Counted from the stretch's first letter, positions 1 through 57,175 are shown. The stretch: 64,000 bases of DNA from Eopsaltria australis (GCA_034509425.1 JAVTVJ010000068.1:310001-374000), one strand, 5' to 3'. Notes: generated by a model from the letters alone, not told the origin. Program-made: numbers and translations.

Positions 1-3000
1 TTTCCTTACTCTGTAACAAACTATTGGGGCGCCACGGAATGAGCAGGTTTAATTCTTGCCGTTTCAGTGTTTGAAGCAGTAGGGAATCCATAGTGTTTAT
101 TAAGCAGCAGAGGACACGTGCAAGCACGTGGGTGTGTGTAGAGCAGCTCCCAAAAGAAAAGCTGTGACCATCCGCACTATCCTGTGTGCGATGGTTGGCG
201 TCTCTCACTGGGTCAGAGCTTACACCAAAGCCTTTCCAGGGCAAAAGCTCTTCAAAGCAGCAGCTGGTCTTACACAATTTCACTTTTAGATAGAAGGTCT
301 AGAGAGAGGAAAAAGAAACAAGGAAAAAAAAGTCCAGGAAAGAAAAGTTTTAGGGGAAGATACATAATTTGTAAGTTTTACTGCAGGTTGACTTCCGTAC
401 CGTGCCAGCTGGCTCCCAGTACTTATTGGCTCCAACCATCTTCCAGAAGAAGCAAAGTCTGAATTTTGAGTTGTCTTGTAACAATCTCATCCGAAACTGT
501 TGAATTTTATGCTTAACTGTTATAAAATTGGTTGTCATAAAATTTGTATGACCTGTTGGAAGGTTCAATAATGAAGATTCAGAAATTTTCTCACTGCAAG
601 ATGATATATCATTATTCCTTATGATTAGAAAATTTTTAGTAGCTTTAAGGTTTGGTAAATGTGGAGTACAGGTTCTGGGGTTAAAATCTTTTTTGCCTGT
701 TGTGGGAAAGTGGGTCAGCAGTGGCACCGTCCCTTCTGGTCATTTCTGATCTTAACAATTTGGAGCAATAATCTGCAAAGCCAAGAGACGGCAGCCTGTG
801 TTTCCCTCCCCTGCCCTCTTGTGGCGTGGCTTGTGATCATTCAGTCTTTTGGCAGCTTGAATTTGGATAAATCACAGTTGTTAAATAGGCCTGTGTTTCA
901 TGCCAGTGAGGTTCCATAAAAATGTTGTAATGACAACACATACATCAGAAATATATTTAGCCTGTGGTGTTCAGGTACTGAGGAGCTTGTACACAGCGGC
1001 TGAGTATGTGTGGTAAAAGGATGGCCTCTGTGTCTTACTGAAATTTGATCTGGGGCACCTCCCTGTACCTATGAAAGCAGGAATGAGGTAAAACTTTCCT
1101 CCTAGTGTCCTGAGACGCATTTATGTAATTCAGGGCTTCATCATGAAAAAAAGACTCCAAGTATGATTATTTGAAAAGCTGCCAGGAAGTACTAGAAGTA
1201 ATACAGCAAGGGGAGATGATCTCTGCATGAGTAGTGGTGTCTTTAAGACATTCCTTTTCCTCTTATCAGCCTCTTGCTGGAGCTGATCATTCCTCCCATA
1301 GTGATGTTTTGTCCAAATATTCCCTTATCAACCTCCAGCAAAATTAGCCCCCTTGGTCAAATAATTTTAATAACTGATAAAAGCAAGCCTGACTGATCAT
1401 CAATGAAAGAATTCAGTTTGCAGACTCACAGATAATTCCATCCCTAAGCTGGAGAGAAACTGGTGAAGAACAGGGGGAGTTATCCTTGAGGTCCAGCTGG
1501 ATCAAAATAACATCTGTCCATAGAATTTGGTTCATGTTCTTTAAAGGCTCACTGCAGAAGAAACAAAAGAAATAACCTAAATCTTCTATAGCCTTTTCTC
1601 CACCCAAATTTTCCCATGATACTCTTCCCTTTTGAGTGGATGCTGAGTTCTGATTACCCTCAGGATTCTCATCTTGGGGTGCCACTTCCCATTCCCATGT
1701 CAGATAAGGGAGGAATGAGAAGGTGGTGCACCATTCTTGGTGGAGCAGCAGGCAACTACCAGGAGTGTGAGTGATGGTATCTATGCATCAGGCTTGAAGT
1801 TAAGTGAGGAAAAGTGATTTTGCTTACACCATGTGTAGGAAACAATCTCAACACCTTCTACCAATATGGACAAAGATTGAAGGAGTGCAGATATGCAGTA
1901 ATTAATAATGGATGATTATCCTGATTTCACTGAAGAAAGAAAAAGATAAAGTTCTTTATCTGAATTTCAGCGTTGTAGGAATTTCAACTTTTTGCTACAA
2001 ATCTATGAAAGGATTTTTCCTTACTTATCATTAGCCTGGGCATTACTGTGTCTCTTACTGAAGGCCAAGCTGCTTCTGATATTTTCTAATAGCTTTTTTG
2101 TGACTAATACAGTAAAGTTGATTCAAAGAGGCACATACTCAATTAAAGCGTTTGTCAGGCAGCCTAGTATGATCAGAATGAAGGCTCTTTTTGTCACATT
2201 TAGATTCTTGTCTCTTCAAAATTCACAGAGATGATCGTCATATATCCTGACAACAGTGCTGCAGCTCTCTCTAGTGTAAGATATGATGTATTTTGCAAAG
2301 CTTTTTCAGGGGCAGCAATGCTTAACTAAGAAAAAAAAGCCAAAACAGGTGGAGAAATAACGGATTTTTTTTTCCCTCTGAACTGACTAGAAATGCAAAT
2401 CTGTGGTAGAATGAAAATTTCAACAGACTTGGTAGTTCATTTAAATAGCTTTATTAGAGTCAAACAGAAAAATTGTTTGCAGTTTTGCAAAATACTTCCT
2501 TATCCTGATTATTTAATTCTACTTTTTCTACTTTATTGTCTTACCTTTTAAAATTAATTTAATAGTTAAAAATATTTTCTTTAAACAAAAGGAGAAAATC
2601 AAGTGTTCCTTAAAAGCATAAACCAAAATGTTTCCACGTGTCTGAAATAAGGCATTTGGGTTTGAAAACATTGAAATAAATATGACATCTTGGTTTTTTT
2701 TCAGCAGCCAAAGCTACTGAGATTATTTGACCTAAACACACAATTCGTTTCAGTCCCCTTATAAACATCATTTCCTAGCAGGTTTTTAGTTTTACATCTC
2801 TGTTTCCTAGCTCTATTTTGGAAGTAAAGCTAAGAAATTAATTTAAGTTTATAATTAGTAGTATCTTGTAGTTCATTACTAATTTCTGAATAGGCAATAT
2901 TTTGCTCAGGTGAGCATTTCAGAGACCATTTATTTTTATAAAGACTTTGTAGGCTGTTGAGAGAGATTATTCTTCTTGAGGATTTCAGCCACTCTGCTGC

Positions 3001-3667
3001 CAAGTGATGGGTGAACACTGGAGCAGGATCAGCACATGACTGAGCTGGCTGCTGGGGTGGATTTAAAGGAGAGCAAGTGGAAAGTGTCCTGTCACTATGC
3101 ATTTGAATGTACACATGAATTTGCTTTGGCTGTGTTCATAACCCCTTTACATTCTTTTTATGCTGTCTTTCTTGTGCTCGAGGTTTACTGGTGTGCAATG
3201 TGGATTTAAGGTCAGATGCTCTCTGACTATGAATTTGCTTACCCTTGAGAATTCACACAAGATTAGGAGCTACACCTGTTTAACTGCAGGAATAACATTG
3301 AACCACAATTAAGTAGCATAACTAAAAATCTGTAATTCAGATAAACCAGTTGTAGAATAAATGGCATCTGCAAAAAGACCATCTAAATTAACACAGCTGT
3401 GAGAACATCAGGACCTGTTTCCATGAATGGAGAGTAAAATGACAACATTTGCAGCTAGTGCTCAGTGTCTGATGATTTTCACCATCTGAGGACAGTGAAT
3501 CAGATTTGTGGTACAACAGATGAATAGCTGAATCATGTTTATGAAACAGTAACAACAATGGCTACTGTTCATATGTCTGGTGTGTTTTCTTGTCTTTCTG
3601 TTTAACTGCATTGTAAGTCCGTGTTTTATAAGCATAGCCTTATGCTGCACATATTTTTGTCTAACAG
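1..3667 (+). other. MCM9 intron (5' part outside the window)
   Basis: AT-rich DNA with stops in all frames and no exon matching the MCM9 N-terminus (residues 1-101). No recognisable repeat. Ends at the acceptor ctaacag before 3668. I see no other gene. Confidence 0.8.
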
Positions 3668-46779
<43,112 letters not shown>

Positions 46780-47475
46780 CATGGATATCCTCCCAATTAT
46801 TTAACAAGCAGTTCTTCTTAATCTTCACCCTTCTATCACTTGTATCCATGGTTTTCAAAGCATTTCATTGCATCATCCTGGACCTGTGAATGTCCTTTCT
46901 TTAAAGGCCATATACCTTGCATAAGCAAGGACTGTGTGTCCTGCAGACCTGATTTGGCTTTTAGTTTCTAAACTCTTCCCAAGACTGTTTATCTCAGTTT
47001 TGATTGAACTGATGAGCCCTAAAGACTTGTATAGCTATGTCTGTGTGTCCAGAGTGAGTGATGTTGCAGAGTTGACTTTATCCTTTATTTTATGTAACGG
47101 TTAGAACTGCACATGATTCAGACTGTCCTTCTAAGTGACTGTGCCAGTTTAGAAAAATGATGGTGCTCAAGCTATGTCATTATATTTTCTTCAGTTATAT
47201 GTGCTGTTTGTCTCAGCATAGTTACCAATATTGTGATCTATCATCATGCTACGGTAAGTGTTTCTGTATTATCAGTATCATGACAATTTTGCTTCATCTC
47301 TGATTTCTGTGCTCCTTGTCACACGGCTGATGTTGAAAACATGGATTGAGAGCTTTTTGTTTCTGTTTTTTTTATTTTCTGTTTTAAATACACTGGTTCA
47401 GGTATCTATGTCTGTATTCTGGGTCATTTTATCAAAACCCAGCTCTGTAATAAACACACTGTTCTCCACTGCAGA
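46780..47475 (+). other. MCM9: MCM9 3' untranslated region (end estimated)
   Basis: AT-rich noncoding DNA follows the TAA. The first canonical polyadenylation hexamer on this strand is AATAAA at 47449-47454, giving a 3'UTR of about 690 bases if cleavage is 15-25 bases downstream. The end is inferred; longer forms cannot be excluded. Confidence 0.6.
47449..47454 (+). terminator. MCM9: Polyadenylation signal AATAAA, candidate for MCM9
   Basis: Canonical AATAAA 670 bases after the MCM9 stop codon, within AGCTCTGTAATAAACACACT, followed by a short TGTTCT-containing stretch that could serve as the downstream element. No other AATAAA lies between the stop codon and this site. Confidence 0.65.
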
Positions 47476-49942
47476 GACAACGAATTTCAGGTGATTGAAT
47501 GGGAGTTGTCAGTAACCAGGGTAACTTTAATACAGGCATTAAGCCCTGGGAGATAAACTACACTTCAAACGTAGCAGCACGGTGAAGAGCTTCCCTAGTG
47601 TAGCTTGGTTCTGAGTCAGATAATGTTTACTTAGATATTTTAATTATGATTAGAGTTTTACTTCATCTGATATGCAGTTTGTCTTCTGTAGCATGCTGCA
47701 TCCTGGGTTGTTCATTTGTCTAATGGGAAGTTAATCTACTAATGCATTACATGTTTACTGAGGAAGGTAAGCCTAATTTTCTTCTAGTGACTTGCCTGGT
47801 ATGTTTCTTCTGTGTTTGAATTCTCTACAGAATATTCTTGTTATTACCTGCAAGGTAAACAGAGAATAGGGTGGTTCCTTACAGCACAGTAAATCCATTG
47901 GAAGATTTGCTAGCAGAGGGATCTTATTCTTTCTTGATTTGCTTAGAAGTAGCTCCTTTGAAACCAAGTGTGTTAAAAAACTACAGAATTTCAGAGAATT
48001 GAGGGAGTGTGAGGCCCAGGTACTTTGGAGTAGTACAGTGAAATCATGAGAACACTAAGGATAGTGTTGGTTTACTGTTAAGAGTTTGGCAAAATGACAG
48101 AAACATTGCTGTCCAGAGTGATTGTGTGCTAGTTCCTCCACTGGAAACATGACATCGACCAAAACAAGTGGAATTTATCCACCTCACTCCCAAAGCACAG
48201 AGCCACCTTCTCATGTTCTTCTCACACCTCTGCCAGGGTGAAGGTGACATGCACCCATGACCTACTGCCCCTGAAAATCAGATGTGTCCTACAGGTTTCT
48301 ATGTCCGCACTGAAACATGGGTCAAGAATTCTGGAGCTATTAACGTTAGTGACAGTCTTCCCATTTGAATTTTTTGCATCAGCCACTTGCATGGTGGTCT
48401 CATTTACAGTCAGAAATCCTCTTTCCTAGCTCTTTGCTTTGATGGATATTACTGGCTGGCCAGTGCAAGACCAGAAAATAGTTTCTGTCCTTACTAGCTA
48501 AGCATCCAGCCCTCAAAACAGTATGTTTGAGCACATTAGGACAGGTTTGATAGTGCCCTGGAGACTTTGCAGACTTTTTGGAAAGAGCATGGTTGGATTC
48601 CTGTCTGCCACTTAGATATGTTTTAGGCAGATAAATCCAAACATAGACTGTAGAATTTAGGTAGAGTGAATTTGTCATTTTTGGTGGTATCTTACTGGTG
48701 ATTAATTTTTGACGGATAATTTGCTAGATAGTATATCAGTAAAAAAGAAAGTTTTTGGACTTCCACGATTAGAAGTAGTCAGTTTATTACTTTATGAAAT
48801 AGAACAGTGATTCTTTACTGAGCTGAGGTTTTTGAGATTTTAGGGTTCTGCGTCACTATTTTGTGTAGTATGAGAAATGGAAGAAAATCCCAAAAGAATC
48901 AAAGGAGACTGAAAAATCCAGTCACTCTCAGGTCACTGTGCCTAGATTGGGCCTTGTTTCCCAATTAGAAGCAAAGAAAAGGAAGCACAGGGACTTGAGG
49001 GACATTCTGCGGAGCTTGCAGAAAGGCCCATCTTTTCTATACTGTCGGAGGAAAAGTACTGTTGTGTTTCTAAACTGCAGACAGGTCCTATTCACCCAAG
49101 TGTGTGGGGTAAGTAACCAAAGAATAAGTTTAGAAAAGCAGATGCTGCTGAGATTGTTCTTTACCAGACCAGTGGAAATACTGCTGTTGTGGTACTGCTT
49201 TTGATTCATAGCGTGAATTCAGAGCGTCCAAGATAAATGAGGAGCTCACAGTAGTAAGAAAATGATACCTGCTGCTGATTTACTCTCTCCCTCACTGTTG
49301 CCATTGCTACAAAACCCATTTATCAGTGCTTTGGCAGGGAATACTGCTAACTTCTTTCCTTTCTCTTTATAAACCAACTTCTCCCACAAATAATCACAAG
49401 TTTTAATGTTTTTTGGGTGCTACAAGAGCCCAGTGATTGGAAAATTTAAAGCACTATGGCAGTGACAGTCTGCTGGGCTAACCTACAGATGAATTTTCTT
49501 TTTGAGTACTTTGTGCAGTGAAGGGGCAGATGAGTCACTTCCTGTCAGCCTGTCTTCCTGGCCACACACTGAGCCATTATTTCTGTGTTTTAACACTTGC
49601 CTCTCTGAGTCTATGGTCTATGAAGTCAATTATTATTGAATACACTAGTATTTTATTAAGCGGTGTTCATGAAAGGTGGTGATATATGTTGCTGTCTTTA
49701 AATCCAGTTGAACCAAACTTCAGAAGCAACTGGTTCTAGCAGTGTGTTGGTCAGGCCCTCTTCTGTGAGCAGCAGTGAAATGAAGTTAGATATTCAATGG
49801 CCAGATTCCATTACCTTGGCTAAAACCAGATTTCATCAAGTTGGTGTGGGAGAAGGTCGTGCCCCATAGTAGTGTTCTGAACAGCCCATGCAGACATGCT
49901 GATGAGTCAAAAGGGAGGTGGAAAGCAAAAAAACCTCAATGA

Positions 49943-49985
49943 TTTAATTATATATTGCTTAATTATATATTGCTTAATTATATTT
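49943..49985 (+). repeat. Short tandem repeat, 15-base unit, about 2.7 copies
   Basis: TTAATTATATATTGC is repeated head to tail, ending in a partial TTAATTATAT copy. Confidence 0.9.
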
Positions 49986-52900
49986 TTGTGTAAGAAAAAG
50001 AAAATGCTTAGTCATAATTGTTTAATCCTGCTGCATGCATGGTACTTTTACTGAGAAAGGTACACCCTTGACTAAACCAAGACCAGACTTGAGACCTACA
50101 TCCCTCTGAATTAGGAGCTTAGGTATGATTTTTTAGACCATCATGAGGTAGCTCTGCTTAGTGCCTGAGTCACTTCTCATTTGCCAGTAGTTGGGAAGAG
50201 GAAGCTGTGAGCAATTGTTCTCTGTGATTACACACGTCACTGGTTGATGTACCGGCCTCTCTGATGGCTTATCTCCTCACTTCTTTCGTAGTTGCAAAGT
50301 CCTGCTGAAAGAGGCTTCCTAAGGAGTTTTCCTTTCTATTTCTCTTTTACAGAAACAGGCTATCACTCATGCCTCAGGCTTGTTTTCTGGGTTAGATGCT
50401 ATTGGCCACAGTTGTCATAAAGATGACAAACTACAAAGCTGTTCCTGGTTACACAGGCACAAGTTATTTCCATATCTCTACTGGGATTTTTACCTGTTTC
50501 TTCGAGGTGTTTTTTAATTCCTTTATTTTTTAAAAAATCTTTTTAGTCATCTTTTGATTTCACCTTAATTCATTTCTTCCTTTATTGGTTACCTCACTTG
50601 TAGATTAGTCTCAGGGTACAGCAATCTAGTACTTGTCACCTGTTCCTTGAAGCATCACTGCAAAACTGACATTCAAGACAGTGCAATCCAGAGATGTTTA
50701 TGCGAAACTTCCCCAAAATGAAAAGGCACTAAGACAGAAAGCAGCTAAATTTATATCTTTAGTTTTCTTCTAATATTTTTGACTTCTTAAATTTAAACAG
50801 TTACTACTAAGTTACACTTAATGAGCTCTAGTCCTTCAGGATCACCTGAAATTCTTCATAGAGACAGCAGAATATGTGGGTATTTGTTACCTTTCGGGAT
50901 CTGGCAGTACTTATGAAGACAAAATTGTGCTTTATGACCATTTTATAGTCCAGTCTTGCTGGAGACCATTGTCAGACCTTATCAGGCATGGCCTGTGACT
51001 GCTGCCACTGGTTCCTTACCCTTTCCTCGAGGTGCCTCCTCACACCTTTCCCTTCCTTCCAGACACTTGTTGCCCCCTTTCTCCGGAACTCAGGCCTGTT
51101 GTCGCTGCCTGGTCCTGCAATGTCAGTGCAGCTCCCTCCAAAGCTCCCCTGGGACGTATTGCCCATCCTATTTAAGGCACTTCTGGGGCGGATACCTAGT
51201 TTTTAAGCTTGTAAAACAACCCAGAATAGGAATCACTTGCTATGTAAACATCTTGCAAAAACAGCGTTCAGTTCTTTAAAGCAGTATGAAAATTTTAAAC
51301 ATGCCACAAAAAATGTGGCAGAAGTTGAACTGAAAAGGAAGTGTAGCCAGGCTACTCTGCTAACATGTTCTTATGCTGGCCAGTCTTATTCCCCTTCGTA
51401 TGCTGCTTTTCATTTTAAATAACTGGCAAGCAGAAGAAAACCCTACATGACTGAGTTTGCTTGTTGTTCATGTCATTCCTAAGTGGTCTGAATGTTGTGA
51501 TTCTTGTTGGATACATAGGTGGATGGGTTAAATGTCATAATGTGATGTGCACCAGGATTACAAAACCAAGTGAGCTAAAGCCAAGGACATGGCAAAGTCA
51601 AACTGATCTGAAACTTCTGATTAGTGGATTCCATGTGAACAGATGTCCCAAGTGAGGATATATAATATCCCATTCTAGAGAATGTATTTATTGATGGGAA
51701 GATGAGGTAGATAGAGTATTAAGTGCTCTGTATTTCATGTGAATGAGGCAATAGCTTCATTAATAATGAATAATAATTATGTCATCTCCCTTAGGTATCT
51801 GGTGTGTCTTTGCTTATCAATACTTCCTGTTAGACAGAAGAATACTAATAGTTCCAAGGAATAGCATTGCCCTTTACTTAATAAGGAGCACAGCTCTTCT
51901 AGAAAAGAGTGAAAATGTGTTTTCTGTCAAGTTTGACTATTCTGAGCTAATATGTGCCATTACAATCGTGCACATAATATTTCTGTATGTATCATTGTAT
52001 AACTACATACACAACAACAGATGCATAACAAAGACATATTGTTTAAAAATGCAGATGTTATTGTACAAATAAGATGCATTGTTGCAGTGCAGTTTAGGAA
52101 GAGATGTCCTTTGGAGCACTGACTTTTCAATCAGTAACATTTCCTAACTTGAACTCAATAGTCATGAGGGAGTTACCACATGTAAAAAGGCAAGGAAAGG
52201 CATATATGTCATGACAGTCTCCAACAGAAAAGCTTGTACAAGAAATACCTACATGACTGTGATTACTCACAAGGTGTTGGCACCTTCTGAATAGCAGGTA
52301 TCAAGTTCCAAATCATCCTGTTACTGCTGTCAGCATTATTCTAACTCCGTCCTCCCTGGCAACCAAAAGCAGGGGTGAAGAACAGTGGGAGCTGCAATTC
52401 CCTGATGTAGTCATCTTCTGTGTTCAGCAGCATCCTTATGTTTCTTATCTTCATTGCCAAATCCTAGGTGAGTGCACCACATTTTTCCAGAAATATTACT
52501 TTGTCCAGAAGGGTTTTCTTTCTCCATTCAGGGCACCTACTCGCCACAAGCCACTGTTCATCTGTCAGAAGAAAACATCACAAGGAAGAAAAGAAACATT
52601 TCTGTAGCTTCAGCATGAGAAAGGCAGTCAGCAACTTAAGCAGCTGCACCTGCAGCTCTGCTTCTAGTCCATCTCAATGGTCTGGAAGCACAGCTCTACT
52701 TGAAGGAATCATGCAGCTTCACCAGCTTCCCACCCACTCAACTCTAGCAGTAGGACAGCAGCTTTACTCCATCCCACTTTCATGGCAATGTGGAGGTGTA
52801 AAAATGTCTTTGAATGCAAAGGCCTGTATGCATTACAGCCATAATTTTTAAGAGGTTCTTTTTTGGATCACAGATTGACGTCAGAAACTTGTAGTCAGAG

Positions 52901-54490
52901 GTAGAATAAATTTCCCCTAAACTATGGCAAATTAACTTTTTTGGTAAAAAATACTTTTTACAGTATCTAGCTTAGAGTTTCTGAATATTTATGTCTGATG
53001 TCTGTGCTATACTTTATAGCTAGTGATTAACAGCATCACTGAAAGATCTTTTCCTTGTTCAAATAAATAACAAAGACCTAAGCCAAAATTATTTTAAGTA
53101 TACCATAAGATGTTGGGAAGATTGAAAACTTTAAAGTCACTAGTGGGTCATTCCAGTTTTTGCCAGAATCAGAAGGAATATTCCAGTGACCTCAGTGGGA
53201 TAATTTTCTAATGACCTTCACAAGATTCAGCTCAGCAGCATGTATTTATGGGTCCATTATCCAGTTGTCAATATTCAAAAATAAGTACCTCTCTAATGTT
53301 TGGAAGGAAACCTTTTCTTCAAGAAAACTGGCACTGAAAATATACTGTTCCCTCAATAAACATACAGAAAATAGAAGGGTTTTCTTCTATAGTAGTGATT
53401 AAATAAATGTAAATTAAATTATTAAAAAGTTGAAAGTAAAAGTTCCATCTCTGATCACTTCTAAGTGGTGTCACTGGAATGATAATATAATCTAATATAA
53501 TCATTAGATTTAGGATTACCTTATAGTGTTAAGTGCTATCTTGATTTAATCAGCTGTTCCTGTAATTACATTATTGCTCTCCCATTAGTATTTTATCAGC
53601 CTTATTGAGAGCTGTATTCCTCCGCTGTTAACATTTTTTTAATGGGATACAGTTGATGTACAGAGCTCAGGCTGGCTGGAATTTATGACAACTTAACTGT
53701 GAAACCAGTATGTTAGCTACAAGAAAACAGGAAGAAAAGTTTTACAATCTATTTTCAGACACCATTCAGAATACATTCAGAAAATACTTGGATATAATGA
53801 AATTTTATGTTTTAAAGTTAAGGACCCTGAGCTCTCTTTAAAGGTAATGAAGACAATGAAACCTGAGAAATACCTTGGACAAACCCTGTTCCTGATATCT
53901 GTGTTCTCTCAGTTTTTTGGCTGGTTTTTAAACACGTGCACATGAAATACCAGTGCGATCGTGTTGTGTGGCACAGGAAGCCATCGTAAAACAGCAAACT
54001 CTGAGCTGAAACCCTTTAGTGCCGTTTACATGACAGTAAGATTTTATTTTTTTTGGTATAAAACTAAGGGAAATTCTTGGGCATGTAACAGTAAAATATG
54101 GTGTATAAAGGATGAGTTTGTGCTGTTTTGTGCAGTGTTTTCACAAGTGATGGTTCCTGATTTACCTTGTTTGTACTTAGTAAGGCAGACTCACATGTAT
54201 AAAAGCAGTCATATAACATGAATGCACACATATTAGGAATCTGTGGAAAAATGGAGTAGTAGAGATGTATGCTCCTACTGAACACTTGCATGCATTGAAC
54301 TATGCATTTGCAAGTTCTGAAACTAGACTTAAGAAAAGAAACCTTTTCCCTCTTTGTTAGAGAAATGGCAGGTTTTTCCCAATGTAACATCAGCTACCAC
54401 AGACACGTGCTCCAATAAGCAGTGTAGTAACTTTACTTTTCTTTAATACAACAATACCTGAAGTTAATTATTTAAATAGTAATGAACAAT

Positions 54491-54560
54491 CGGAGAGAAG
54501 GGAAAGTGATTACTTGAAAGTTGCTACAGAACCAGCAGAGGGAGCTCCAAAATTTCAATT
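54491..54560 (+). repeat. Dispersed short repeat copy 1 with CTCF-like core
   Basis: Contains CCAGCAGAGGGAGCTCC at 54532-54548, preceded by GAAAGT-n-CTAC and followed by AAAAT and a T run. The same arrangement recurs at 62219-62285. The core resembles the CTCF consensus CCAGCAGAGGGCGCT apart from one base. Confidence 0.6.
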
Positions 54561-55039
54561 ATTTTTTTGTAGCGGGAAACGTCCATGGAGCCGACTGTTG
54601 TGAAAAATACTCGTCTGTCACTGAACACGGTGGCTGTCTGTGCTGCTTCTTCCCTGGTCCCTAGAATCACAGCAGCAAAATGATATCACATTTCCTTGGG
54701 CAGGAATACTCTCCTGACATGCTAAAACTGTAATTAAAAAGATCTCTGAGTACCACTGTTTGTTGGAAGAAATAATCATAGTATAATTGTAAGATTCTCA
54801 ACTTATCAAAGGATATGCTGAACTGTTTCTTAATATATTACACGTCGGCACTGCCCGTGTTACCTAAAACCATTGCACTTAACAGTAAGCCATGATGAAG
54901 AGACAGACTTTGACCTTAAATACTCTTTTCCAAACTAAGACATATGATATTTAAACAGAGTGCCCTGGCCTGGGTCACACCATGTTTTCTTATTTTTAGA
55001 ATTAGTTCCAATATGATGAGTGCACTGAAGGAACATGGA

Positions 55040-55650
55040 ACATGGAGTCAGCTATGGTGTGCTTTCTTCATGTGCTGCATCAAAAGAAGAGTGGCCAGCC
55101 GGTGGAGGAAGGTGATTCTCCCTCCTCTCTTCCACTCTGGTGAGACCCCCATCTGTGATGCTGCATCCACCTCTGGGGCCTCCAGTTTACCAAGGTTGTG
55201 GATCTGTTTGAAGCAGGTCCAGAGGAGGCCACAAAGATGATCAGAGGACTGAAGCACCTGTCCTATGAACACAGGCTGAGAGAGTTCGGGTTGTTCAGTT
55301 TAGAGAAGAGAAGGCTCTGGGCAGAACTAACTAAAGAGGAGCTATGAGAGAGCTGGAGAGGGACTTAATAAAGGACAGTAGTGACAGGACAAAGGAGAAT
55401 GGCTTCAAACTGAAAGAGGGTAGATTTAGATTAGATACTAGGAAAAACTTCTTCACTGCAAGGGTGATGAGCACAGATTGTCCAGAGAAGTTGTGGGTGC
55501 CCCTTCCATGGAAGTGGCCACGGCTAAGCTGGGTGGAGCTTTAAGGAACCTGAACTAGTGGAAGATAATCCCTGCCCATGGCAGGGGGTTGGAACTAGGT
55601 GACATTTAAGGTGTCTCCCAGTCCAAACCATTTTATGGTTCTATAATCAG
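55040..55650 (+). mobile_element. CR1 non-LTR retroposon fragment, about 610 bases
   Basis: Carries diagnostic CR1 text in order: GGTGATTCTCCCTCCTCTCT, CATCCACCTCTGGGGCCTCC, GGTCCAGAGGAGGCCACAAA, AACACAGGCTGAGAGAGTTC, GGACAAAGGAGAATGGCTTC, CCATGGCAGGGGGTTGGAAC and the terminal TTTATGGTTCTATAATC. It spans the end of ORF2 and the 3'UTR; the reading frame is broken by stops. Confidence 0.95.
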
Positions 55651-56954
55651 GCCAAAAAACTTCATATACCTCAGCAGTTCTCCCTGGCATGGACTCACAC
55701 AGACCTGGACTTTTGGGCATTACACCTTCCTCAGCTCAGGGCAAGAAACTGTCCTGACCAAGGAAGAAAGTTACTGGAAATTATTTTACTGTCAAAATCT
55801 CAGACTGAAAACCCACATAGTTGTGGAATGAGCTGGTCAGGTGTACTCCAGATGTCTTTGCTAATGTAGTTATGGACTGCTTCTATCCTTAATTATTTCT
55901 TTCAGGAAAAGGAGCTGGAGAGAAAATAAATACCCACTCAGCAAAATGTATTATCACTGAGAGCTGCACAATTTAAAGCTCCTTGTCAGCAATGTCGAAG
56001 GCAAGGATGGCTTTGATACCTCTCATCCTTTCCTCAATAACATGCTTATGCATTAGCATGGGCATTAAGCTGATTAACATTTGCTTAATTGGTAGCAATC
56101 CAGATTTGAGCTGAATGCTCTTGAAAACTCTTTCTCCTTGAATATTATGGTGAGAGACTTTTCCTCTCTCTGGGTAAAAAACAAAGTTACTCTTTACTGT
56201 TAGCTGCCTACAAAAGTTTCTGAGTTAGGATCAAACAGCTTTGACCAGTACTGTAACAGAAGAAATTACCAATATCTGCCAAAAGACCTTTAGATATTTC
56301 TCTATTCTGTTTCTCTGATCTTTAGAGAGGTATTGCCAACTTCCCTGTACCGTGTGTCTTTGCTAACTTCCTTCTTCCGAGTTAAGACAATAGTAACATG
56401 CTTTCTGTATCTGGTAATATTTGTATTCCTTTGCTCCTGGTTTCTGGTGAAGTATCTACCACTCCCCAACTTTTTTCGGTAGCCCATGAATGTTTTGGCT
56501 AAGGAGACTATTACTGAGCTCTAATGTTTCCTTGCCTTTCAAATGCTTGTTTGGTGATTAAAACTCCACAGAATTCAGGCAGTTTGCTTCCTACCACACT
56601 TATCTAACACACCCAGAAGTGATGACAGTTGTCTCATCAGCAAGACTGGGCTGGGACCTCTGGGGTCTGGGGACAGAATTATCAGGGCTTTTGCCTTGCA
56701 CTAATGTGAGGTGTAAATTTAAAATCCAGCATCTGGATTGTATCAGTAATACAATCCTGATTGCTTATAGCTTCAGTTAAAAAGTTTTCAGCAGTTTCTT
56801 AATCGGTGGGTCTTCACTGCTTTGCTGGCAGTTCCTCCCAACAGGCACCTCCACCCTGCAGACAGAGCCTGGCTCTCAGGCTGTGCTGGGAGCCAGCTGT
56901 GCCTGTTGCTTTGGGTGCTCAGGTGTGGCCCAAGCAGGAGCCTGCCTGTATGTG
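55651..56954. other. Intergenic DNA between two CR1 fragments
   Basis: No gene. AT-rich homeobox-like words cluster at about 56035-56110 (see findings). The segment at 56820-56950 is somewhat GC-richer and may be more of the following CR1, too diverged to call. Confidence 0.7.
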
Positions 56955-57175
56955 ACACTTCAGCACAGGTTCCAGAAATTCAGGGCAGATTCAGGTTGGA
57001 CATTCAGGAAGGATTTCTTCACCGAAAGGGTGGTTAAGCACTGGAACAGGCTGCCCAGGGAAGTAGCAGCGTCACTACCCCTGGAAGTGTTCAAGAAATG
57101 ACTGGATGTGACAGTGCCGTGGTCTAGTTGATATGGTGGTATGAACTGAATAATTCCTATTCTGAATCAATGAAC
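56955..57175 (+). mobile_element. CR1 non-LTR retroposon fragment, 3' end
   Basis: Contains GGTTGGACATTCAGGAAGGA, TTCTTCACCGAAAGGGTGGT, GCACTGGAACAGGCTGCCCA and GAAATGACTGGATGTGACAG, the typical CR1 3'UTR block, then a diverged end near CCTATTCTGAATCAATGA. Confidence 0.93.

Larger units (their letters stand above)
47476..55039. other. Intergenic DNA downstream of MCM9, first part
   Basis: 7.5 kb with no supported gene. It holds a 15-base AT-rich tandem repeat (49943-49985), a somewhat GC-richer stretch at 50960-51190 whose open frames match nothing recognised, and one copy of a paired CTCF-like element (54491-54560). Confidence 0.75.

Noticed and set aside
1..3667. Possible MCM9 5' coding exon (residues 1-101)
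   Set aside because: No segment matches the expected N-terminal sequence with a phase-compatible donor; it must lie upstream of the window.
50956..51279. 107-codon plus-strand open frame in a slightly GC-rich stretch
   Set aside because: Open frames also run on the opposite strand, no similarity recognised, no splice or promoter context; not supported as a gene.
55344..55544. Small open frame resembling retroposon-encoded peptide
   Set aside because: Lies in the CR1 3' fragment; truncated and broken, a remnant only.
56883..57101. Small open frame ending near LPREVAASLPLEVFKK
   Set aside because: Translation of a CR1 3' end; many bird genomes show the same peptide by chance.
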